Positions 1-7,712 of a stretch of 19,779 bases of DNA are shown here, in pieces. The position numbers were made by a program, and so were the translations under genes. The stretch covers positions 1-19,779 of the forward strand of contig JAKPSO010000122.1 of assembly GCA_029571495.1 (NCBI GenBank). Reading direction: 5' to 3'. The notes beneath the pieces are model-generated. The model had not been told where the DNA came from and made no database searches. It was given only the letters and a program-made list of their open reading frames with translations. Positions within the stretch are counted from its first letter, which is position 1, and each line of letters opens with the position of its first letter. The DNA comes from Pseudomonadota bacterium. GTDB lineage: Bacteria; Pseudomonadota; Gammaproteobacteria; Burkholderiales; Casimicrobiaceae.

Positions 1-2
1 AG

Positions 3-1349
3 ACAGATACGTTGTGGGAGTGCTTTTTTGCAGCTTGGCGGCAGCGTTGGTGGCTGCCGTTCTCCGTCGTTCTTTGGCTTTTGTCCGGGCGAAGCGCCTT
101 AAAGGCGCGATTGGCTGACATTGCCGTCCCCGACGTAAAGTCGCTTCCGTGGAACACTGACGTGCTTTCGCGCCTGCAAGCGCAACGCGCGGCGGGTGGG
201 CGGACCATCCTCGCGACGGCCGCGAACGAACGCATCGCAAACGCCTGTGCAGCGGAGTTGGGCTTGATTGATCAGGTACTCGCATCGAACACCAGCACAA
301 ACCTCAAGTCCAGCGCTAAAGCGAGCGCGCTCGTTGCGAAGTTCGGTGCGGGTGGTTTTGATTACATCGGCGACTCGCGTGCGGACATCGCCGTGTGGGC
401 GCAGGCAGCGGGCAAGTTCTCAACTTCGTTGTTGTTGCCGGCGGGAGTTTTGCCATTGCGCAACGATGCTCCATCCGCAGGCGGGCTGTCAGCGTGGTTT
501 CGCCTGTTGCGTGCGCGACATTGGGTCAAAAACGTTTTGGTGTTTGTTGCGTTAATTGCCGCGCATCAATGGTCGGCGCCCGGCGCTTGGCAGGCTTGTG
601 TGCTTGCGTTTGCAGCGTTTTGTTGCGTCTGCTCTGGCGTGTATGTGCTGAACGACTTGTTCGATCTTGCGTCTGATCGTGCGCATCCGAGCAAACGGCG
701 TCGACCGTTGGCCTCCGGTGATTTATCACTGGCCACGGCGTTTCTCGTGGCGATCTTGTTGCTTGTGACTGGGCTTTGCATCGCGTACGCAGCAGGACAC
801 ATGGTCGCGGTGGTCGTAGCAATCTACGTCGTCGTCAACGTGTTCTACACGACCCTGTTGAAGCGCATGCCGGTGTTTGACGTGTTTTGCTTGGCTGGGC
901 TCTACACGCTGCGCATCGCGGCCGGCGGCGCTGCCGTCGCAGTTCCTATCTCAACGTGGCTCGTCGCATTTTCGGTGTTCGCGTTTTTGAGTCTTGCACT
1001 GCTCAAACGTGCGGCCGACCTCGCGCGGCTTGCACCGGACGAGCCACTTGCAGGTCGGGGCTACACGGGCCGCGACGAAGCCTTTGTCAGCGCGTTTGGG
1101 GTTGCAACGTCAGTTGCGGCTTGCCTCGTGCTGGCGCTCTACGTGTCGAGCGACCAAGTGGCCTCGCTCTATCACGAGCCACTTGCGCTGTGGGGCGCGG
1201 TGGTTGTGATCCTTCTGTGGCTGGCTCGCGTATGGCGCATGGCGATGAACGGCACAATGGACGACGACCCCGTGCTTTTCGCCACGCGCGACCGCGTGTC
1301 GGTCGGTTGCGCTTTCGCTGTTGTCCTCTGCGTGGGTATCGCTATATAG
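3..1349 (+). CDS. HAD-UbiA fusion prenyltransferase, 5' truncated by window edge
   Basis: This is an integral membrane prenyltransferase of the UbiA superfamily carrying an N-terminal HAD-like phosphatase domain. The reading frame is open to the left edge. The first visible residues (TDTLWE) match the sequence that normally follows the HAD DxDGTL motif, so motif I lies outside the window. The rest of the HAD domain is visible: ILATAA (motif II region) and DYIGDSRADIAVW (acidic motif). The UbiA domain starts near base 490 and has the prenyl-diphosphate/Mg site NDLFDLASDRAHP at about base 651, followed by KRRRPLASG. The second acidic region is near KRAADLARL at about 1006. About eight hydrophobic segments are present. 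Relatives include decaprenyl-phosphate phosphoribosyltransferase-type UbiA proteins acting on polyprenyl phosphates. The substrate here cannot be read from sequence. The gene converges on the transaminase, with 17 bp between stops. Confidence 0.88.
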   Translation, partial: TDTLWECFFAAWRQRWWLPFSVVLWLLSGRSALKARLADIAVPDVKSLPWNTDVLSRLQAQRAAGGRTILATAANERIANACAAELGLIDQVLASNTSTNLKSSAKASALVAKFGAGGFDYIGDSRADIAVWAQAAGKFSTSLLLPAGVLPLRNDAPSAGGLSAWFRLLRARHWVKNVLVFVALIAAHQWSAPGAWQACVLAFAAFCCVCSGVYVLNDLFDLASDRAHPSKRRRPLASGDLSLATAFLVAILLLVTGLCIAYAAGHMVAVVVAIYVVVNVFYTTLLKRMPVFDVFCLAGLYTLRIAAGGAAVAVPISTWLVAFSVFAFLSLALLKRAADLARLAPDEPLAGRGYTGRDEAFVSAFGVATSVAACLVLALYVSSDQVASLYHEPLALWGAVVVILLWLARVWRMAMNGTMDDDPVLFATRDRVSVGCAFAVVLCVGIAI

Positions 1350-1366
1350 CGTCGATTCGCAGCGAT

Positions 1367-2716
1367 TTAAGCCTTCGACAACACGTCGCGCATCACGCTG
1401 ACGATGTGATCCACGTGCGCCTGTTCGCTGATGAATGGCGGCGCAACGATTAAGCTGTCGCCCGTGCTCTTGAGATTGACGCCAGCGTCGAACAGACGTT
1501 TTTGCATTTCGTGCCCCCGCACACCCGGCGCCCCATCGACCGCAAGCTCGACCGCGGCCATCATGCCGACGGCCCGTATATCGACGACCAAAGGTAAGTC
1601 AGCGAGCGAGAACATCGCATCAATGAAATACGGCGACATTTGCGCCGCCCGATCCACCAATTTCTCTTTTCGGAAGATTTCAAGCATCGCAATGCCTGCG
1701 GCAACGCAAACGGGGTGTGCGCTGTAGGTGTAGCCGTGGAAGAACTCGATGCCTTTGGCAGGACCTGCATTGGTGATCGTGTCGTAGATGTCGGTGCGCG
1801 CGGCGACAGCACCCAACGGTTGTGCGCCGTTGGTTATCGCCTTGGCCATGGTGAGCAGGTCAGGCGTCACGCCGAAGGCTTGCGCCGCGAAGTTTGCGCC
1901 CATGCGCCCCCACCCGGTAATTACTTCGTCAAACACCAGCAAGATGCCGTGCTGATCGCAGATCTCGCGCAAGCGATTGAGGTAGCCCTTCGGGGCCGGC
2001 AAACACCCAAACGAGCCAGCAGTCGGCTCGACGAAAACAGCCGCGATGTTCTCACCACCATACAGCGTGCAATAGCGCTGTAGATCCTCCGCGAGATCAG
2101 CTCCCGCTTCCGGTTGGCCCTTCACAAATTTGTTCTGCGGCAACGCGGTGTGCCGCATGTGATACACGCCCGGGAGGCCCACGCCGAAGGACTTCCGATT
2201 GTTGACCATGCCCGCCAACGCCACGCCGCCCATGTTTACGCCGTGGTACGCGCGCTCGCGGCTGATGAAGATCTGACGATGTCCCTGCCCACGCACGCGG
2301 TGGTAAGCGAGCGCCATTTTCATCGCGCTGTCCACCGCTTCTGAGCCAGAGCAGACGAAGAACACACGATCCAAACCGTCCGGTGTGAATTCCGTCACCT
2401 CGCGCGCAAGCTGAAACGCCTTCGGGTGCGCCCGCGTGAACGGCATCGTGTAGTCCAGCGTTTTTAACTGCGTGTAAACCGCTTCGGCGATCTCAGGGCG
2501 GCAGTGGCCCGCGGCTACACAAAACAGACCCGACGACGCATCGATCAGCTTGCGCCCGTCTTGCGTCCACAAGTGCATGCCCTCGCCCTTGACGAACATG
2601 CGCGGCTCGGACTTGAACTCCTTGTTGGGTGAGAAGGGCATCCAATAGTTGTCGAGTGCATGCGAGTCGTGCGGGTTCGCGGCGGCGTGAGTTAGTTGAT
2701 GCTCTGCGTGTCCCAT
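1367..2716 (-). CDS. bauA: Omega-amino acid (beta-alanine):pyruvate transaminase
   Basis: This is a class III PLP-dependent aminotransferase of 449 residues, the usual length for omega-amino acid:pyruvate transaminases. These move the amino group of beta-alanine or similar amines to pyruvate, giving malonate semialdehyde and alanine in the cytoplasm. Visible motifs are SGSEA at 123-127 (PLP phosphate contact), FDEVITGWGR from 262 with Asp263, and the PLP lysine in TMAKAITNG (Lys292). The N-terminal LDNYWMPFSPN is typical of this subfamily. The start at 2716 was chosen because it gives family length. The frame runs open for 83 more codons upstream, but that part has no family similarity and overlaps the divergent regulator. 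GGAAA lies upstream of this ATG. A MocR-type regulator is divergent, as in beta-alanine or taurine catabolic loci. The symbol is by similarity; substrate preference is inferred. Confidence 0.9.
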   Translation of the reverse strand: MGHAEHQLTHAAANPHDSHALDNYWMPFSPNKEFKSEPRMFVKGEGMHLWTQDGRKLIDASSGLFCVAAGHCRPEIAEAVYTQLKTLDYTMPFTRAHPKAFQLAREVTEFTPDGLDRVFFVCSGSEAVDSAMKMALAYHRVRGQGHRQIFISRERAYHGVNMGGVALAGMVNNRKSFGVGLPGVYHMRHTALPQNKFVKGQPEAGADLAEDLQRYCTLYGGENIAAVFVEPTAGSFGCLPAPKGYLNRLREICDQHGILLVFDEVITGWGRMGANFAAQAFGVTPDLLTMAKAITNGAQPLGAVAARTDIYDTITNAGPAKGIEFFHGYTYSAHPVCVAAGIAMLEIFRKEKLVDRAAQMSPYFIDAMFSLADLPLVVDIRAVGMMAAVELAVDGAPGVRGHEMQKRLFDAGVNLKSTGDSLIVAPPFISEQAHVDHIVSVMRDVLSKA

Positions 2717-2739
2717 AATGGTTTCCGGTGAAAAGTGAA

Positions 2740-2791
2740 TGCGACAGCGTAGGTCGCGCGCTGCTGCGACAATAGAGCCAGATATGCGACA
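2740..2791. promoter_or_regulatory. Putative MocR operator: three TGCGACA direct repeats
   Basis: The heptamer TGCGACA occurs at 2740-2746, 2765-2771 and 2785-2791, all in the same orientation, in or beside the gap between the divergent transaminase and its regulator. The second and third copies extend to TGCGACAA. Start-to-start spacing is 25 and 20 bp. MocR regulators such as GabR are known to bind direct repeats in intergenic regions of this kind. That these repeats are the binding site is inference. The third copy overlaps the chosen start codon of the regulator, which would suit autorepression. Confidence 0.35.
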
Positions 2792-4280
2792 ACGATTAGG
2801 CCAGTTGTGGCAAACACGGTTTGCCCAAAGCGATGCCACCGAAACGCTACAACAGCGGATCGCTGGCATGCTGCGTCGCGCCGTCTTGGAGCGCGCCATA
2901 CCGCTCGACGCGCCACTGCCGTCAACGCGCGAGCTCGCCGCCGAATTGGGTGTCGCGCGTGCCACCGTCGCGTTGGCCTACGAGCGATTGCAGATTGAGG
3001 GTGCCATCGAATCGCGCGAACGGCGCGGATTTTTCGTGAGTGCGGCGTTTGCGCAACAACGCGCCGATTTCCATGAAAGTGATCAGCTTTCGCTGCTACC
3101 ACCGCCGGACTGGGCGCGCCACTTTCGGTCGCTCGATGTGGCCTACCAGCCCGTCAAAAATCCAAGCGATTGGTACCGCTATCGCTATCCGTTCGTTTAT
3201 GGTCAGATTGACCCCAAGCTTTTTCCGCTTGCGGATTGGCGCGACTGCTTCGAGCGCGCGATGAAACTCGAAAGCGTTGAAGCATGGACGGTGGATCGAG
3301 GAGATCAAGACGATCGCGATCTACTTGAACAACTGCGTACTCGCGTATTGCCGCGACGAGGAGTCTGGGCTTCGGCCGACGAAATTTTGGTGACAGTAGG
3401 GGCGCAACAAGCGCTCTATTTGATCGGCCAACTGCTCGGCGGCAGCAGTCGGCGCGTGGTGGTCGAAGAGCCGTCGTACCCGGATGTCCGCGCGATCTTT
3501 TCTATGACCGGCGCAACGCTGGCCTCAGTCCCGATTGACGCCGATGGCGCAATCGTGTCGCACATCAGCGCATTGCGTCCGGACGTTGCGATCGTGACTC
3601 CCTCGCACCACTGCCCGACGGGTGTGCGCATGTCGGACGAGCGGCGTCGCTCGCTGCTGTCTGCCGCAACCGATCAAGACTTTTTGATCGTCGAAGACGA
3701 TTACGAACCGCAACTCTCTGGAACTACTAGCGCTACGGCAAACAGTCCCGCGCTGAAAAGTCTTGACATGAATGGGCGCGTGTTTTACGTGGGAAGTTTG
3801 TCGAAGACGCTCGCGCCTGGCCTGCGTCTCGGGTACATCGTTGCCCCACGTGAGGCGATTGCCGCGCTGCGACGATTGCGTCGCCTCATGCTGCGCCATG
3901 TCGCGAGCAACAACGAACGCGCGTTGGCCTTGTTCCTTGGGCAAGGACATTTCGAGTCGCTACAGCGAAGACTCGGCCACGCGTATCAAGTTCGCTTGAA
4001 GATATTGCGCGAGGCGCTTGCGGCGCATTTGCCGGCTTGGCGAATCGAAAGCCCAGAGGGTGTCGGCTCGGCGCTTTGGATTCGCCTGCCGGACGGCGTG
4101 AAAGCGCATACGGTCGTCTTGCGTGCGCGCGCCGCAGAGATCGTCATCGAGTCGGGCGCCGGCTTCTTCGGACACTCACCGAGCGGAGAGTTTGTTCGCA
4201 TGGGTATCTCAGCCATACCAACGCACCTTATCGCCGAGGGCGTTGCGCACCTGGCAGATTCCGTAGCCGCCTCGCGTTGA
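2784..4280 (+). CDS. MocR/GntR-family PLP-binding transcriptional regulator
   Basis: This regulator of about 498 residues joins an N-terminal GntR-type winged helix-turn-helix (about 21-86, with LPSTRELAAELGVARATVAL) to a class I aminotransferase-like domain. The fold motifs are present: TVGAQQALYLIGQLLGG, VVVEEPSYPDV, TPSHHCPTG, IVEDDY, and the PLP lysine in GSLSKTLAPGLRLGY (Lys341). MocR proteins of this layout usually sense an amine or amino acid through PLP and control a divergent catabolic gene. The divergent transaminase is the obvious target. An in-frame ATG at 2739 would add 15 residues. I prefer 2784 because the protein then starts about 20 residues before the HTH, as is common, and leaves 67 bp for control sites; this is a judgement. 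It resembles BauR, TauR and GabR types but I do not assign a name. Confidence 0.9.
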   Translation: MRQRLGQLWQTRFAQSDATETLQQRIAGMLRRAVLERAIPLDAPLPSTRELAAELGVARATVALAYERLQIEGAIESRERRGFFVSAAFAQQRADFHESDQLSLLPPPDWARHFRSLDVAYQPVKNPSDWYRYRYPFVYGQIDPKLFPLADWRDCFERAMKLESVEAWTVDRGDQDDRDLLEQLRTRVLPRRGVWASADEILVTVGAQQALYLIGQLLGGSSRRVVVEEPSYPDVRAIFSMTGATLASVPIDADGAIVSHISALRPDVAIVTPSHHCPTGVRMSDERRRSLLSAATDQDFLIVEDDYEPQLSGTTSATANSPALKSLDMNGRVFYVGSLSKTLAPGLRLGYIVAPREAIAALRRLRRLMLRHVASNNERALALFLGQGHFESLQRRLGHAYQVRLKILREALAAHLPAWRIESPEGVGSALWIRLPDGVKAHTVVLRARAAEIVIESGAGFFGHSPSGEFVRMGISAIPTHLIAEGVAHLADSVAASR

Positions 4281-4305
4281 GCGTCAGCTTTTAGATTGTG
4301 CTTTC

Positions 4306-4331
4306 GGTCTGGATGTTGATCCAGATTAACC
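4306..4331 (+). terminator. Weak hairpin after the MocR gene
   Basis: TCTGGA at 4308-4313 and TCCAGA at 4320-4325 form a 6-bp stem with a 6-nt loop, about 25 bp after the regulator stop. The arms can be extended by CGGT/ACCG with a bulge. No T-run follows, so this is at best a weak or Rho-assisted terminator. Confidence 0.2.
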
Positions 4332-4366
4332 GATGTCGCAATCGAAGCGAATTCGCCCATAACACC

Positions 4367-4378
4367 TGACGCGCGTCA
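4367..4378. repeat. 12-bp perfect palindrome in gene-free gap
   Basis: TGACGCGCGTCA is a perfect 12-bp palindrome in the 233-bp gap (4281-4513) between the MocR gene and the large Ala/Gln-repeat gene. It lies about 135 bp upstream of that gene's start. It could be a regulator site, but short GC-rich palindromes also arise by chance. I saw no convincing promoter elsewhere in the gap. Confidence 0.25.
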
Positions 4379-4513
4379 ACGCCGCGCCTGCGCATCTCAG
4401 TAGATTGACTCATGAAGTTCGTGGTGCTGCTCGAGCGACCGCAGGTTTCGGCGCGATCCGGGTGGTTGCCACAAGTGCCCGTAGTTTCTGTCCCTTACTT
4501 AAGGTGAACGCAA

Positions 4514-7111
4514 ATGAACAACTTCCGATTTCGAAAGCTCACGTGCGCGTTAGCGTTGGCTATTGTTGGCGTCGCAGTAGCTGCCGACGAAACACCAGAA
4601 CAAATTCGCGCCAAACAGCAAGCAGCGCAACGTGCCCAGCAGCAAGCGCAACAACAAGCGCAGCAACAGGCCGCGCAACGGGCACAGCAGCAAGCGCAAC
4701 AGCAGGCGCAGCAACAAGCCGCGCAGCGTGCCCAGCAGCAGGCGCAACAGCAAGCACAGCAACAAGCCGCGCAACGGGCCCAGCAGCAGGCGCAACAGCA
4801 AGCGCAGCAACAAGCCGCGCAGCGTGCCCAGCAACAGGCACAACAGCAAGCGCAACAACAGGCCGCGCAACGGGCGCAGCAACAGGCACAACAGCAAGCG
4901 CAGCAACAAGCCGCGCAACGGGCGCAGCAACCGGCACAACAGCAAGCGCAGCAACAGGCCGCGCAACGTGGCCAGCAACAGGCGCAACAGCAAGCGCAGC
5001 AACAAGCCGCGCAACGCGCCCAGCAGCAGGCGCAACAGCAAGCCGCTCAACGTGTGCAACCTCCCGCTGCGGCCACTGCATCGAAGCAGCCAACGCCGCC
5101 GACGTCCGCACCGCCGCAGTCCGGCCCGAATCGTCAGTTTGGACCGTCAGCTCCCATCGGGCAGAGCGGGATGGCAACCGCGCCGCGCGGACACACCGCA
5201 CAACAACCCACTACCGCGACAGGGCAAACGCAAGCGGCTCCACCAAACCGTAACGCCGGGCCGGCGCAGGGTGCGCCCGTTAGCGGTGCTCTGCCATCAC
5301 CACAGGCGGGTCGCTCGATACCGAATAACGTGCCCACGCAAACCGCGCCGGTAGGGCAACAAAGCGCGACGGCACAAGCGCCAACGTCGAGCCATCGCAC
5401 CGCTGGTCAACCAACGTCATCGGCCCAACCTGGGCCGATGGGCCAACGGAATGTCGCTGGCCCACAAGCAGGGTTCGCTACGGGCCAACATGGCAACACC
5501 GCGCAAACGCCACAACCCCAACCACAATCCGCAACGGGAAGACCCGTGACTCCGGTGACGCCGCCCGGTCCAGCTGGCCAAACTGCGCACCCACAGTCGG
5601 CATCGGGTCGTCCGTTTGGGCAATCGGCGCAGACGGGTCCGCTTGGGCAACCACCACAACGCGGGACGCCAACACCGACCCCTGCAGCAGGCGCCGCAAT
5701 CGGTCAGCAGGGGCAGCCTGGGCAAACTGCGCAGCACGGCGCGACGCGGCCAACAAACACGGGTGCACAGGGCACGCCTCCCACGCAAGGTGTAGCCACT
5801 AGCGGCAGACATCCCGTCGATGGCGTGCGTCGCCCGACGCAGCCGGTGGCGGTTGACGCCGCGACCAACGTCGTGCCGCACAACACTGCATCGGGGGGCT
5901 ACGACATTCGCCGCAAGAACCCTGACGGCTCACAAGTGGTCATCTCTAAACAGCCGCTACCTGATGGCACCACACGGGTTTCCGGTTTCAAGCAAACGGA
6001 AGACGCGCGTACAGGAACCAGTACACGTACCTACGCCGACGGCCGCACCGTCATCAAAGGGCGCGACTTTGAGCGTCGCACAGTGCCAAGCGGTCTTGGC
6101 TTCGTCAGCCACCAAAACGGCTTGCGCGAGGCGACACTACCTGATGGTCGTCCGGCGTTTCGCGATCAGTTCGCTGCTGTGCGCGATCAAGACGGTCGAC
6201 AACGCCAAGTGATCGAGCGCACTCGTTACGCGCACTGGGCGCAAGGTCGTCCGGCCTTCGAGGCGCAACCGGTCGTACGGCACTACGATGTGGGCCATAT
6301 ACACGGCGCGCCGGTGGCGCAGTATCGACCATCGCGATTCTCGTCCGACACCTACCGCGGATTTGCGTCCCGATTCGCCGCGCCCGTGCTCGTCGCTGGA
6401 GCCGCGACAGCCGCTTGGGTGGCGTTCGGGAATCCAACGACGACCTACGAAGACCCCGTCGCACTCATCGGGGACATGCAGATCACATCGGGCTTTGAAG
6501 AAGGGTACGCGCAGGCGCTGCCGATAGCGACTGACACGCCTTACGTGAATCCGGACGCGGGCGACGTGCGCAATCAAATGACCGCCATGCAACAACAGGT
6601 CAGCAGCGCGGTGAAATCTAACGCAACGCTAACGCAGCAGTTGGGCGGCGTCGACATTCAGGCAACCTCCACGCAAGTGCAACAAGCCGTCGGCAGCGCA
6701 GTTCCGGTGCAAATTTCAGAAGACGTTCGTCTGCAAGTGCGCAAGCAAGTTCGCCTCGCGGTAGCGTTGCATCAAAGCGGACAAGCGCTATCGCTCAACG
6801 ACGTCCTCGCGGGTGGTTATGCCAAGGTCTACCTGTTCCAAACCGCGCAGCCAGTAAACGTACCCGACCTCTCGGCGGGCGGTGAGTGCTTCTTGAATAC
6901 TGGCGATCTCGTAGCTTTCGCGAAGCTCCCGGCGGCGGACGCGCAAGCCGCAGAAATGAAAGTGGTCGCGAGCGCGGCGAACAGCTGTCGCCCCGAAGAA
7001 CACGTCGAGGTGCGCCTCACGGACATTCAAGAAATGCTTAACGGCTTCAGCGAGCGCGTCGAAGACAACATGAAACGCGTGAGCACCTGTGCCGCGTCGG
7101 GTCGTTGCTAG
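4514..7111 (+). CDS. Large exported protein with Ala/Gln tandem repeats, function unknown
   Basis: I do not recognise a named family. The 865-residue product has a signal peptide (basic start, hydrophobic 9-22, AVA then ADE, cleavage near 23-24). Residues about 37-182 are a tandem repeat of the 16-residue unit AAQRAQQQAQQQAQQQ, with one Arg per unit. About 183-455 is Pro/Gln/Thr/Gly-rich and looks disordered. From about 460 to 600 comes a DG-rich stretch (PDGS, PDGT, ADGR, PDGR, QDGR) suggesting short beta-hairpins. FAAPVLVAGAATAAWVAFG at about 622-641 could span a membrane. The C-terminal 225 residues look globular, with four cysteines (792, 825, 859, 865), consistent with disulfides outside the cytoplasm. 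AAGGTGA precedes the ATG by 7 nt and fixes the start. A zinc-ribbon gene follows 42 bp later and may be co-transcribed. A cell-envelope structural role is inferred from composition only. Confidence 0.85.
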   Translation: MNNFRFRKLTCALALAIVGVAVAADETPEQIRAKQQAAQRAQQQAQQQAQQQAAQRAQQQAQQQAQQQAAQRAQQQAQQQAQQQAAQRAQQQAQQQAQQQAAQRAQQQAQQQAQQQAAQRAQQQAQQQAQQQAAQRAQQPAQQQAQQQAAQRGQQQAQQQAQQQAAQRAQQQAQQQAAQRVQPPAAATASKQPTPPTSAPPQSGPNRQFGPSAPIGQSGMATAPRGHTAQQPTTATGQTQAAPPNRNAGPAQGAPVSGALPSPQAGRSIPNNVPTQTAPVGQQSATAQAPTSSHRTAGQPTSSAQPGPMGQRNVAGPQAGFATGQHGNTAQTPQPQPQSATGRPVTPVTPPGPAGQTAHPQSASGRPFGQSAQTGPLGQPPQRGTPTPTPAAGAAIGQQGQPGQTAQHGATRPTNTGAQGTPPTQGVATSGRHPVDGVRRPTQPVAVDAATNVVPHNTASGGYDIRRKNPDGSQVVISKQPLPDGTTRVSGFKQTEDARTGTSTRTYADGRTVIKGRDFERRTVPSGLGFVSHQNGLREATLPDGRPAFRDQFAAVRDQDGRQRQVIERTRYAHWAQGRPAFEAQPVVRHYDVGHIHGAPVAQYRPSRFSSDTYRGFASRFAAPVLVAGAATAAWVAFGNPTTTYEDPVALIGDMQITSGFEEGYAQALPIATDTPYVNPDAGDVRNQMTAMQQQVSSAVKSNATLTQQLGGVDIQATSTQVQQAVGSAVPVQISEDVRLQVRKQVRLAVALHQSGQALSLNDVLAGGYAKVYLFQTAQPVNVPDLSAGGECFLNTGDLVAFAKLPAADAQAAEMKVVASAANSCRPEEHVEVRLTDIQEMLNGFSERVEDNMKRVSTCAASGRC
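4622..5057. repeat. 48-bp in-frame tandem repeat array encoding AAQR(AQQQ)3
   Basis: The AAQR motif recurs with an exact 48-bp period, its Arg-bearing stretch falling at about 4628, 4676, 4724, 4772, 4820, 4868, 4916, 4964 and 5012, then after 36 bp at 5048. That makes eight full units, one short unit of 36 bp and a final partial one. Units differ mostly at third codon positions (CAA/CAG, GCG/GCA/GCC), so the protein repeat is better conserved than the DNA. Rare replacements are Gln to Pro in unit 7 and Ala to Gly in unit 8. Unit gain or loss keeps the frame. The array leaves long open frames on other strands, which are not genes. Confidence 0.9.
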
Positions 7112-7153
7112 AGACCGATATCCACATCTCAACTCATTCCTGGGAAGTCCAAC

Positions 7154-7654
7154 ATGTTTTGCACTAACTGCGGTAAGCCACTGGCGGCAGGAGTCAAGTT
7201 TTGTCCCGAATGCGGCACCCAACAACTTGCGCCCGTTATGGCGCCATCGCCTATCGTGAACGCGCCGCCCGTGGCCGCTCAGCCAGCGGTCGTGGCCGTT
7301 CCGCCGCCCGTTGTTCCTCCTGTCGCCACGGCTACAGCGCCTGCCCAGTCCGCCATTCCCGTGGCGGTCGTTGCAAAGTCCGGCCCCAACAAGATTGCGC
7401 TTTGGGGCACCATCGGCGCGCTTGGGCTAGCGGCAGTGGGCGGGGCCGGGTATTTGGGCTGGAGCAACAAGACCGCTGCCGACGAAGCCGCGCAGAAGAC
7501 GGCTAGCGAGGACATGCAACGCAAAGTAAGCGAGGAAACGGCACGGCGTGTCGCCGCAGAAAAAGCTGCGGATGCCGCAGAAATCAAGGCTGCGCAAGCT
7601 TCGCTTGATCAAGCCATCGCCGCCGCCGAGGCTCGTGCACGAAGCGGAAAATAG
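7154..7654 (+). CDS. Zinc-ribbon, single-pass membrane protein with C-terminal coiled coil
   Basis: This 166-residue protein starts with a zinc ribbon: Cys3-x2-Cys6 and Cys17-x2-Cys20 in FCTNCGKPL...KFCPECG, of the zinc-ribbon type common at the N-terminus of membrane proteins. A Pro/Ala/Val-rich linker runs from about 25 to 75. One hydrophobic segment (about 81-103, IALWGTIGALGLAAVGGAGYLGW) follows. The tail, 104-166, is rich in Ala, Glu, Lys and Arg and should form a helix or coiled coil. There is no signal peptide, so the zinc ribbon is probably cytoplasmic and the coiled coil periplasmic. GGAA lies about 9 bp before the ATG. It follows the Ala/Gln-repeat gene by 42 bp on the same strand with no terminator in between. 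The function is unknown. Confidence 0.85.
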   Translation: MFCTNCGKPLAAGVKFCPECGTQQLAPVMAPSPIVNAPPVAAQPAVVAVPPPVVPPVATATAPAQSAIPVAVVAKSGPNKIALWGTIGALGLAAVGGAGYLGWSNKTAADEAAQKTASEDMQRKVSEETARRVAAEKAADAAEIKAAQASLDQAIAAAEARARSGK

Positions 7655-7712
7655 TCGTAGACGTGGCGCCCCGTATGATCTTGTTTTTTTCTGAGAAACG
7701 AGACCGTTGACC

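Noticed and set aside
2717..2965. 83-codon N-terminal extension of the transaminase frame
   Set aside because: It overlaps the divergent MocR gene including its HTH region, has no family similarity, and the family-length protein starts at 2716.
4405..5253. Ala/Thr/Ser-rich plus-strand frame overlapping the signal-peptide gene
   Set aside because: It is a frame-shifted reading of the same repeat; the true gene has a good RBS and signal peptide.
4550..5354. Long open frames on both strands across the Ala/Gln repeat (Leu/Arg-, Ala/Val- and Ser/Arg/Asn-rich)
   Set aside because: They are side products of a 48-bp repeat without stops in any frame; no RBS and no family resemblance.
7674..7690. 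TATGAT followed by a seven-T run before aroG, as promoter or terminator
   Set aside because: No matching -35 at 16-18 bp and no stable stem before the T-run; could be a weak -10 only.
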